Assembly: GCA_002415845.1 (NCBI GenBank)
Contig: DIAR01000045.1
Span: forward strand, 1-5,022
Direction: 5' to 3'
DNA: 5,022 nt
Source: Candidatus Woesebacteria bacterium UBA5073
GTDB taxonomy: Bacteria > Patescibacteriota > Microgenomatia > UBA8517
Shown here: positions 1 to 4,770 of the stretch, one piece after another
Layout of the letters: each line of letters begins with the position of its first letter
Numbering within the stretch: the stretch's first letter is position 1
The notes under the pieces: generated by a model
Seen by the model: the letters and a program-made list of their open reading frames with translations, nothing else
Told to the model about the DNA's origin: nothing
Database searches by the model: none
Made by a program: the position numbers and the translations under genes

Positions 1-771
1 CGACCGATAAAAATTGGCTTAATGGGATCGGTTGGGGTGGGAAAAACAACGGCCATTGCAAAATATCTTTCCGAAAGGTGGAACTGTAAACCGATTGAGG
101 AAAGGTACGTTGAAAATCCATACCTCGAACCGTTTTATGAAAATCAAAGAGAAAATAGTTTTCCCTGCCAAATGCATTTTTTATTGGACAAGATTGATCA
201 ATTAAGTGAAGAAAGATCCGGATTGGATCCGGAAATTCAGGATCCGAGTTTGGAAATGGATATACGCTACCCGAAAGTTCATTACAAACTGAACTGGATG
301 TCCGAACATGAACTAGATCTTTATAACCACACCTGTGATGCTTTGATAGCAGCCAAAAATATTTATGAACCGGATTTCTTTATTGCCTTAGTCGCCGATC
401 CGAAAGTTATCCTGGAAAGAATTAAAGAACGGGGAAGGCCTTTCGAAATGAAACTTTTAAAAGAAAAACCGGAATATTTTATTTACCTTAATGACGAAGT
501 GCTTGATTTTGCCGCTAAATTTCCGGATCAAAAAAGATTATTTGTTTTAAACGTTAACGGCAACCTGTTGGGTGATTCAAATCCGGAGAGAGAATTACAG
601 TTCGGACGTCTTGAAAGATACATCAATATCTATTTGGCTTCGACCAAATTGGGGATTGATGGCAGAAAAATCTTACCCCCTCCTTTTAAACCAGACGAAA
701 ATCATTCCAATCCGATGTTTGCCGATTCGCTGCCGCATTTTGTTGACGGAAAAAACATAGACAGATTATGA
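1..771 (+). CDS. Deoxynucleoside kinase-like P-loop kinase (5' end probably outside the window)
   Basis: This protein resembles the dNK family (dAdo/dGuo/dCyd kinases), which transfer phosphate from ATP to the 5'-OH of a deoxynucleoside in cytosolic salvage. The frame is open to base 1. The first ATG, at 22, lies inside the beta-1 strand just before the P-loop (KIGLMGSVGVGKTT), so the true start is probably upstream of the window. Counting from that Met, I see the P-loop at 2-10, the family signature ERYVENPYLEPFYEN at 27-41 with Glu27 in the place of the catalytic base, a QMHFLLDKIDQL helix at 50-61, MSEHELDLY at 93-101 and a LID-like RIKERGRPFE at 133-142. One oddity: the family's DRS/ERS motif reads DPS (74-76), so its conserved Arg is missing. 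At 249 or more residues it is somewhat longer than the usual 200-220. The stop overlaps the tmk start by 4 nt (ATGA), implying co-translation. The family is fairly sure; substrate and activity are not. Confidence 0.8.
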   Translation, partial: RPIKIGLMGSVGVGKTTAIAKYLSERWNCKPIEERYVENPYLEPFYENQRENSFPCQMHFLLDKIDQLSEERSGLDPEIQDPSLEMDIRYPKVHYKLNWMSEHELDLYNHTCDALIAAKNIYEPDFFIALVADPKVILERIKERGRPFEMKLLKEKPEYFIYLNDEVLDFAAKFPDQKRLFVLNVNGNLLGDSNPERELQFGRLERYINIYLASTKLGIDGRKILPPPFKPDENHSNPMFADSLPHFVDGKNIDRL

Positions 772-1454
772 ACAAAGAAGGACTATTGATTACTTTTGAA
801 GGTCCGGAAGGCGGAGGGAAAACGACCCTTGTTAAGGAGTTCATTAAACCGTGGATTCAGGAGGATCTTGGATTTGGTGAGAATGCTATTTTTCTTAGGG
901 AGCCAGGTGGAACACCAATCAGTGAGGAGATAAGGGAAATTCTATTAAACAAGAGTCATAAAATCGGTATAAAAACGGAGGTCTTGCTTTTTCAGGCTGG
1001 TCGAGCGGAAAATTGTGATGAGATTATTCGTCCGGCATTGGAGACGGGGAAATTGGTTTTTATCGACCGTTTTGGCGATTCTTCAATTGCTTATCAAGGT
1101 TGTGCACGAAGTGTTGGTGTTTATAATATCGATTGGTTAAATAAATTCAGTACGGGAGGAATTATTCCCGATGTAACATTTCTTCTCGATATTGATCCGG
1201 AAATCGGGCTTCGTCGAAGAGATAATTCGACGGAAGGAAAAAATCGGCTGGACAAAGAAAATCTGGATTTTCACCACCGGGTCCGTGAAGGCTATTTGTC
1301 GGAGGTAGCAGGGCGGTCGCAAGGCCGATGGATAGTTATTAATGCCGATAGGCCGCAGATTGATGTTGCCACTGAGGTGATGGAAAAACTTGAAGAGCGT
1401 TTAGTGCTGCGCGGCTTTCTTGAGGGGCAAATCTCCAAAGAACACGAAAGATAG
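768..1454 (+). CDS. tmk: Thymidylate kinase (dTMP kinase)
   Basis: The enzyme phosphorylates dTMP to dTDP with ATP, a required cytosolic step in dTTP supply. The 228 residues include all family landmarks: the P-loop EGPEGGGKTT at 11-20, REPGGTP at 44-50, LLFQAGRAE at 73-81, the catalytic-site DRFGDSSIAYQG at 100-111, and a LID of basic residues at 149-161 followed by DFHHRVREGYL at 167-177. The P-loop has no Arg while the LID is Arg-rich, the arrangement of the bacterial (E. coli-like) type. Length is slightly above the usual 205-215, with a short charged C-terminal tail. The ATG shares bases with the TGA of the upstream kinase and has no evident Shine-Dalgarno, so translation probably depends on termination-reinitiation. 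Arginine codons are mostly CGN (13 of 18 by my count), whereas the upstream kinase uses mostly AGA/AGG (11 of 14). Confidence 0.95.
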   Translation: MNKEGLLITFEGPEGGGKTTLVKEFIKPWIQEDLGFGENAIFLREPGGTPISEEIREILLNKSHKIGIKTEVLLFQAGRAENCDEIIRPALETGKLVFIDRFGDSSIAYQGCARSVGVYNIDWLNKFSTGGIIPDVTFLLDIDPEIGLRRRDNSTEGKNRLDKENLDFHHRVREGYLSEVAGRSQGRWIVINADRPQIDVATEVMEKLEERLVLRGFLEGQISKEHER

Positions 1455-1456
1455 GC

Positions 1457-1462
1457 TATAAT
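1457..1462 (+). promoter_or_regulatory. Perfect TATAAT -10 element just upstream of the formimidoyltransferase gene
   Basis: TATAAT fills most of the short gap between tmk and the next gene. Only 10 bases separate it from the ATG at 1473, so a start site about 7 nt downstream would give a 5' UTR of 3-4 nt. The gene also lacks a Shine-Dalgarno sequence, which fits a leaderless transcript. The -35 at a 17-bp spacing is poor (TCCAAA at 1434-1439, 3 of 6 matches), so this could also be a chance hexamer within a single operon. Confidence 0.5.
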
Positions 1463-1472
1463 ACCTTCAGAT

Positions 1473-2366
1473 ATGCAAAAACTAGTTGAGTGTGTGCCTA
1501 ACTTTTCTGAGGGTAAAGACCTCGGAGTAATTAATAAAATTAAAGATTCCGTTAAAGGGATATCCGGCGTTAAGGTGTTGGATATGGAGTATGACAAATC
1601 CCACAACCGCTCTCTTATCACGATTGTTGGTTCTCCCGATGCCGTATTGGAAGCTTCTTTTGCCATGATTAAAACAGCCACGGCTTTAATTGATATGGAA
1701 AAACACACAGGGGAACATCCCCGGATTGGGGCAACCGATGTGGTTCCCTTTGTTCCTGTTTCCGGCATAACCCTGGAAGAGTGCGTTGAGTTGTCGGAAA
1801 AGCTGGGTCAGAAAGTTGCTGATGAACTAAATATCCCGGTTTATTTGTATGAAGCATCAGCCAAAAGAAAAGACAGAGTTAATCTGGCTGAAGTGAGGAA
1901 GGGAGAATATGAAGGCTTAAAAAAAGAGATAAAAACCAATTCGGAAAGAAAACCGGACTTCGGACCAAGTGAACTGCACAAAACTGCGGGGGCTATTGTC
2001 ATTGGAGCCAGAAAATATCTGGTAGCCTTTAATGTTAATCTTGATACGAAAGACATTGAGATTGCGAAGAAAATTGCCGGTAAGGTTAGGGAGAAAGACG
2101 GTGGTCTTCCCGGGGTTAAGGCTTTGGGTTTTTCGGTTGATGGTATGGCCCAAGTCTCGATGAATTTGGTTGATTATGAAAAGACCAATATCGACAAGGC
2201 TTTTCAGGCTGTCGAAAAAGAAGCTAAGATATTGGGAGTTGGGGTAAAGAATTCCGAAATATACGGCATGATTCCGATGGAAGCCTTAGTTAAAACGGTT
2301 AAAGACACCATTAAAGCCGACGGTTTTAGCTCAAGTCAGGTTTTAGAAAAGAAATTATATGAATAG
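1473..2366 (+). CDS. Glutamate formimidoyltransferase (FTCD N-terminal type)
   Basis: The enzyme (EC 2.1.2.5) transfers the formimino group of N-formimino-L-glutamate to tetrahydrofolate, giving 5-formimino-THF and glutamate. The 297 residues correspond to the transferase half of the bifunctional animal enzyme FTCD. Landmarks are the N-terminal LVECVPNFSEG (4-14), DKSHNRSLITIVG (41-53), GEHPRIGATDVVPFVPV (80-96), whose His82 corresponds to the catalytic His82 of the mammalian enzyme, GARKYLVAFNVNL (178-190) and QVSMNL (227-232). The ATG at 1473 fits because family proteins begin almost exactly here. It overlaps the cyclodeaminase gene by 8 nt, so the two FTCD halves are encoded as adjacent separate proteins. 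Family members in some bacteria can also act on 5-formyl-THF, replacing 5-formyl-THF cycloligase. No histidine-degradation genes are visible in the window, so the formiminoglutamate source is unknown. Confidence 0.93.
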   Translation: MQKLVECVPNFSEGKDLGVINKIKDSVKGISGVKVLDMEYDKSHNRSLITIVGSPDAVLEASFAMIKTATALIDMEKHTGEHPRIGATDVVPFVPVSGITLEECVELSEKLGQKVADELNIPVYLYEASAKRKDRVNLAEVRKGEYEGLKKEIKTNSERKPDFGPSELHKTAGAIVIGARKYLVAFNVNLDTKDIEIAKKIAGKVREKDGGLPGVKALGFSVDGMAQVSMNLVDYEKTNIDKAFQAVEKEAKILGVGVKNSEIYGMIPMEALVKTVKDTIKADGFSSSQVLEKKLYE

Positions 2367-2931
2367 AAACGCCGACAAAAAAATCGTTGAATACATTGAA
2401 GAGCTTTCCTCAAAAGCCCCAACACCGGGTGGAGGAGCAACGGCTGCTTTAACGGGAGCTTTGGCTGCCTCTTTGGCTGAAATGGTTTGCAATTTGACCA
2501 TTGGCAAAGAAAAATATTTGGAAGTAGAAACTGAAGTTCTTAAAACCCGAACCGAAGTTTCCAAGATCAAAGACCGCCTATTGGATTTATCTGATTTGGA
2601 TTCCGTTGCTTTTACCCTGGTCATGGATGCCTACCGGATGCCAAAAGAAAAGGCCCAAAGGACAGAGAAAATCCAGGAAGCCTTAAGGGGGGCAACTAAG
2701 GTTCCGTTGGAAACCGCTTTTTGGTGTTCAAAGATTATGGTTTTTGGGGAGAGGTTGTCTTTAATCGGGAACAAAAACGCCTTTTCTGATGCTAAATCAG
2801 CTATCCATCTGGCCAAAGGGGCCATGCTTTCGGCCTTGGAAAACGTCGATATTAATCTGCAAAGTTTAACCGACAAGAAATATATTGCCGAAGTTAAAGC
2901 CAAGCTTGCCCAAATTAAAAAGGTCTGTTAA
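2359..2931 (+). CDS. Formimidoyltetrahydrofolate cyclodeaminase (FTCD C-terminal type)
   Basis: The enzyme (EC 4.3.1.4) converts 5-formimino-THF to 5,10-methenyl-THF and ammonia, completing the reaction begun by the preceding gene product. The 190 residues make a compact, mostly helical protein of near-normal length for stand-alone cyclodeaminases (about 200). Visible signatures are KAPTPGGGATAALTGALAAS (19-38), the glycine-rich N-terminal motif of PF04961, then DSVAFTLVMDAYRMPK (81-96) and GNKNAFSDAKSA (137-148). The ATG lies 8 nt inside the end of the transferase gene and has only weak purine-rich sequence upstream (AGAAAAGAAA), so the two are probably translationally coupled. The TAA stop lies inside the promoter of the next operon (2906-2934). 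The split-gene arrangement may still give a channelled complex like animal FTCD, but that is inference. Confidence 0.92.
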   Translation: MNRNADKKIVEYIEELSSKAPTPGGGATAALTGALAASLAEMVCNLTIGKEKYLEVETEVLKTRTEVSKIKDRLLDLSDLDSVAFTLVMDAYRMPKEKAQRTEKIQEALRGATKVPLETAFWCSKIMVFGERLSLIGNKNAFSDAKSAIHLAKGAMLSALENVDINLQSLTDKKYIAEVKAKLAQIKKVC

Positions 2932-2934
2932 AAT
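2906..2934 (+). promoter_or_regulatory. Sigma-70-type extended -10 promoter of the rpsB-tsf-frr operon
   Basis: A -35-like TTGCCC (2906-2911, 4 of 6 matches) is separated by exactly 17 bp from TAAAAT (2929-2934, 5 of 6). TGT directly before the -10 (2926-2928) makes an extended -10 element. The expected start is near 2941-2942, just upstream of the structured leader. The promoter sits within the last codons and stop of the cyclodeaminase gene, so the operon boundary has no spacer. It is the best-supported promoter in the window. Confidence 0.7.
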
Positions 2935-2980
2935 ACACTTTAAGCACATCGGCCAGTCTCCTGGAACTTCCGGCCGGTGG

Positions 2981-3007
2981 ATGAACAAGGAGACAACTAG
3001 TATTTAA
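2981..3007 (+). CDS. Possible 8-codon leader mini-ORF ending directly before rpsB
   Basis: ATG at 2981 opens a short frame encoding MNKETTSI. It ends with TAA at 3005-3007, immediately before the rpsB ATG at 3008. The AAGGAG motif forms its third and fourth codons. No good Shine-Dalgarno precedes it: GGTGG touches the ATG, and is partly in stem 1. If translated, a ribosome stopping at TAA would sit on the rpsB start, allowing reinitiation and unwinding stem 2. It could easily be a chance frame. Confidence 0.25.
   Translation: MNKETTSI
2987..2993 (+). promoter_or_regulatory. Shine-Dalgarno of rpsB, unusually far from the start codon
   Basis: AAGGAGA is the strongest ribosome binding site in the window, but AAGGAG ends 15 bases before the ATG at 3008, against a usual 5-9. 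No other start codon can replace it: the in-frame codon before the ATG is TAA, and the S2 family begins at this Met. The site is also the 3' strand of the predicted pseudoknot stem 2. Confidence 0.6.
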
Positions 3008-3715
3008 ATGAAAGATATATCCCTAAAACAGTTATTGGATGCCGGTGCCCATTTTGGTCATCAGGCCAAACGTTGGAATCCGAAAGTCGCCCCTTACCTT
3101 TATGGGGTTGAGGATGGCGTTCATGTTTTTGATCTTCCCAAAACCAAAATTGCTTTAGAAGAAGCTTTGGCTTTCTTAAAAACAACCGTTGGTGAAGGAA
3201 AAACGATTATCCTTTTGGGGACCAAAAAACAGGCCAAGGAGAAAATTGCCGAAGTTGGAAAAGAAACGGGCGTCTTCTATGTCTCGGAGCGATGGTTGGG
3301 GGGAACCTTAAGCAACTTCGAACAGATCAAAAGATCTCTTAAAAAGTTGTCTGACATGAAGGAATCCAAAGCCACAGGGGGATTCAATAAATACACCAAG
3401 AAAGAAAGACTTTTATTGGATCGGGAAATTGACCGATTGGAGCGTTTCTTCGGGGGCCTGGCCGGAATGGAAAAATTACCTGATGTTTTATTTGTGGTTG
3501 ATATTCACAAAGAAAACTCAGCCGTTAAGGAAGCCAGAAATTGTAAGGTTAAGGTTGTAGGAGTTGTTGATTCCAATTCCGATCCGGAAGATGTCGATTA
3601 TCCGATTCCCATGAATGACGATGCCCAGAAAGCGATTGAATATGTCTTGGATTTGGTCAAAGAGGCTATACTTGAAGGTAAGAAAGTCAAACCCAAAAAA
3701 GAAATCAAAAAATGA
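3008..3715 (+). CDS. rpsB: 30S ribosomal protein S2 (uS2)
   Basis: This is a structural protein of the small subunit, bound between head and body on the solvent side near the mRNA exit channel, and one of the last to assemble. The 235 residues are close to the E. coli length (241). Family motifs run in order: LKQLLDAGAHFGHQAKRWNP (6-25), DGVHVFDLPKT (36-46), ILLGTKKQA (68-76), RWLGGTLSNF (95-104), a coiled-coil-like charged helical region (about 108-148), LPDVLFVVDIHKENSAVKEA (157-176) and VVGVVDSNSDPEDVDYPIPM (183-202) followed by NDDA (203-206). The C-terminus is lysine-rich (KKVKPKKEIKK). The ATG is fixed by the preceding in-frame TAA. The gene overlaps tsf by 4 nt (ATGA), a tight form of the widespread rpsB-tsf pair, and its expression is probably controlled through the leader upstream. 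Confidence 0.97.
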   Translation: MKDISLKQLLDAGAHFGHQAKRWNPKVAPYLYGVEDGVHVFDLPKTKIALEEALAFLKTTVGEGKTIILLGTKKQAKEKIAEVGKETGVFYVSERWLGGTLSNFEQIKRSLKKLSDMKESKATGGFNKYTKKERLLLDREIDRLERFFGGLAGMEKLPDVLFVVDIHKENSAVKEARNCKVKVVGVVDSNSDPEDVDYPIPMNDDAQKAIEYVLDLVKEAILEGKKVKPKKEIKK

Positions 3716-4173
3716 ACAAAGCCGATTTTGATTTAATCAGATCTCTTCGGGAAGAAACCGGTGCTCCGGTTATCCGCGTCAAAAAAGTGTTGGAAGAAGT
3801 TAGGGGTGATGTCAAAAAAGCCAGAGCTATCTTAACCAAGGAAGGTTTTGAAAAAGCGGCCAAAAGAGAAGGCAGAGAAACCTTACAGGGGATGATTGAA
3901 ACTTATGTTCATCACTCCGGGAAAGTCGCATCTGTTATTGAACTTTTTTGCGAAACTGATTTTGTGGCCAGAAATGAAATTTTTAAAAACCTGGCTCACG
4001 ATTTGGCATTACAATTAGCCTCCAATAAAACCGAAAAAGCGGAAGATCTTCTTAAACAGGAGTTCATTAAAGATCCCGGTAAAAAAGTTGGTGATCTTTT
4101 GAAAGAAGCGATTGCCAAGACCGGCGAAAATATTCGCTTGGGACGCATTTATCGTATAGAATTAGGAAAGTAA
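3712..4173 (+). CDS. tsf: Translation elongation factor Ts, short form
   Basis: EF-Ts catalyses release of GDP from EF-Tu so that it can reload GTP. At 153 residues the protein is far shorter than E. coli EF-Ts (283) and shorter than the compact Thermus form (about 196). It keeps the N-terminal UBA-like helical domain (1-45, with LREETGAPVIRVKKVL at 12-27) and one core subdomain with ELFCETDFVARN (77-88), including the TDFV motif that contacts EF-Tu. It ends with KEAIAKTGENIRLGRIYRIE (131-150), resembling the C-terminus of Thermus-type factors, so the protein is complete rather than truncated. The usual TGAGMMDCKKAL segment reads TGAPVIRVKKVL here, replacing the usual Met-Met-Asp-Cys stretch. 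The ATG overlaps the rpsB stop with no Shine-Dalgarno, and the TAA abuts the frr ATG; pyrH, commonly the next gene, is absent. Confidence 0.95.
   Translation: MNKADFDLIRSLREETGAPVIRVKKVLEEVRGDVKKARAILTKEGFEKAAKREGRETLQGMIETYVHHSGKVASVIELFCETDFVARNEIFKNLAHDLALQLASNKTEKAEDLLKQEFIKDPGKKVGDLLKEAIAKTGENIRLGRIYRIELGK
4164..4170 (+). promoter_or_regulatory. Ribosome binding site of frr inside the tsf end
   Basis: AGGAAAG lies over the last codons of tsf, with AGGA ending 6 bases before the frr ATG at 4174. The stop and start codons abut (TAAATG). This gives frr its own initiation signal as well as possible coupling, unlike tsf, which has no visible binding site. Confidence 0.5.
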
Positions 4174-4728
4174 ATGGAAGAAACTCTTCTTAAATCCAAA
4201 ATGGAAAACGTTTTGGGTTTGATGATTTCCGATATCGGAAGCATCAGAACCGGTCGGGCAACACCCTCGCTTGTTGAAGGCGTTGTCGTATCGGTTTATG
4301 GTGGAACTCAAAAACTAAAGATTAACGAGTTGGCTTCAATTTCAGCTCCCGACACTCAATCCCTGGTCTTGGATCCTTGGGATAAATCGATTATTGGTGA
4401 AATAAGGCAGGGGATTTTGGCTGCCAATATCGGGATGAATCCTTCAATTGACGGTGAGATTATCAGAATTTCCCTGCCACCCCTAACAACCGAAGACCGG
4501 GAAAAATACATTAAAATTCTCTCATCCAAACTCGAAAGCGGTCGGGTGATGGTTCGGCAAATCAGGGCCGACGGTATGCATGAGATTAAAAAGTCTTTTG
4601 AGGAAAAGACGATAACCGAAGACGAAAAGTTTGCTTCGGAAAAAAGACTTCAGGAATTAACCGACGAATATATCAAAAAAATTGACGATGCGGGAGAAAC
4701 CAAGAAGAGCGAACTCTTGTCGATTTAG
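4174..4728 (+). CDS. frr: Ribosome recycling factor (RRF)
   Basis: RRF acts with EF-G to split the post-termination ribosome so that subunits, mRNA and tRNA can be reused. The 184 residues match the usual length (E. coli 185). The L-shaped fold's segments are visible: the first long helix ending in IGSIRTGRATPSLVEGV (21-37), the beta domain with VSVYGGTQKLKINELASIS (39-57) and LVLDPWDKS (64-72), NIGMNPSIDGEIIRISLPPL (85-104) and TTEDRE (105-110), then the two remaining helices with GRVMVRQIRADG (123-134). Arg131 falls at the place of the conserved E. coli Arg132; the following residue, commonly Arg, is Ala. The gene is the last of the rpsB-tsf-frr unit. Its stop is followed within a few bases by a promoter-like element, and no clear terminator separates it from rseP. 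Confidence 0.97.
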   Translation: MEETLLKSKMENVLGLMISDIGSIRTGRATPSLVEGVVVSVYGGTQKLKINELASISAPDTQSLVLDPWDKSIIGEIRQGILAANIGMNPSIDGEIIRISLPPLTTEDREKYIKILSSKLESGRVMVRQIRADGMHEIKKSFEEKTITEDEKFASEKRLQELTDEYIKKIDDAGETKKSELLSI

Positions 4729-4729
4729 C

Positions 4730-4758
4730 TTGTAATCGAAGAAAGCTTACTTCATAAT
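4730..4758 (+). promoter_or_regulatory. Candidate sigma-70-type promoter of rseP
   Basis: TTGTAA (4730-4735, 4 of 6 matches to the -35 consensus) is followed after exactly 17 bp by CATAAT (4753-4758, 5 of 6). The predicted start is near 4765, only about 6 bases before the rseP ATG, so a transcript from it would have almost no leader. Readthrough from frr is also possible, as no terminator is seen. Confidence 0.5.
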
Positions 4759-4760
4759 AC

Positions 4761-4766
4761 AAAGGA
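4761..4766 (+). promoter_or_regulatory. Ribosome binding site of rseP
   Basis: AAAGGA ends 4 bases before the ATG at 4771, a short but usable spacing. It supports that ATG as the start. It would be fully present only in transcripts reading through from frr or starting upstream of about 4761, because the local promoter's predicted start lies within it. Confidence 0.45.
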
Positions 4767-4770
4767 ATCA

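Larger units (their letters stand above)
2941..3007 (+). promoter_or_regulatory. Structured rpsB leader RNA with candidate SD-sequestering pseudoknot
   Basis: From the predicted transcription start to the rpsB ATG lie about 67 non-coding, relatively GC-rich bases. Stem 1 pairs 2947-2954 with 2972-2979 (8 bp, one U-G). Its 17-nt loop (2955-2971) contains GTCTCCT at 2956-2962, which is perfectly complementary to AGGAGAC at 2988-2994, the rpsB Shine-Dalgarno region. The second pairing crosses the first, giving an H-type pseudoknot that would hide the ribosome binding site. A competing hairpin (CTGGA 2961-2965 with TCCGG 2969-2973) would break both stems and could be the open state. In E. coli, S2 represses its own rpsB-tsf mRNA through the leader; that a similar loop operates here is inference. 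No T-run follows, so control would be at translation rather than by attenuation. Confidence 0.55.

Noticed and set aside
219..246. Near-repeat of GGATCCG within the kinase gene
   Set aside because: It is coding sequence for DPE and DPS stretches in the right frame. Two short copies do not make a repeat element.
572..760. A 62-codon plus-strand frame nested in the first kinase gene
   Set aside because: It is out of frame within a gene whose C-terminal region is continuous with the conserved kinase core, has no Shine-Dalgarno and shows no recognisable feature.
769..771. TGA possibly read as glycine (genetic code 25)
   Set aside because: TGA closes two genes at typical ATGA overlaps (769-771 and 3713-3715), exactly where the families should end, and no in-frame TGA occurs within any conserved gene.
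1292..1768. A 158-codon open frame on the minus strand
   Set aside because: It lies opposite the end of tmk and the start of the formimidoyltransferase gene, both certain from conserved motifs. Its translation shows no recognisable domain and is rich in Ser/Thr/Ile as expected for an antisense shadow.
2355..2903. Two minus-strand open frames of about 90 codons opposite the cyclodeaminase gene
   Set aside because: The plus-strand protein has clear PF04961 signatures over this span. The antisense frames show no family features or supporting start signals.
4727..4747. Inverted repeat AGCTT/AAGCT after frr as an intrinsic terminator
   Set aside because: The stem is only 5 bp, AT-rich with an 11-nt loop, and no T-run follows it. 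It also overlaps the rseP promoter-like element.
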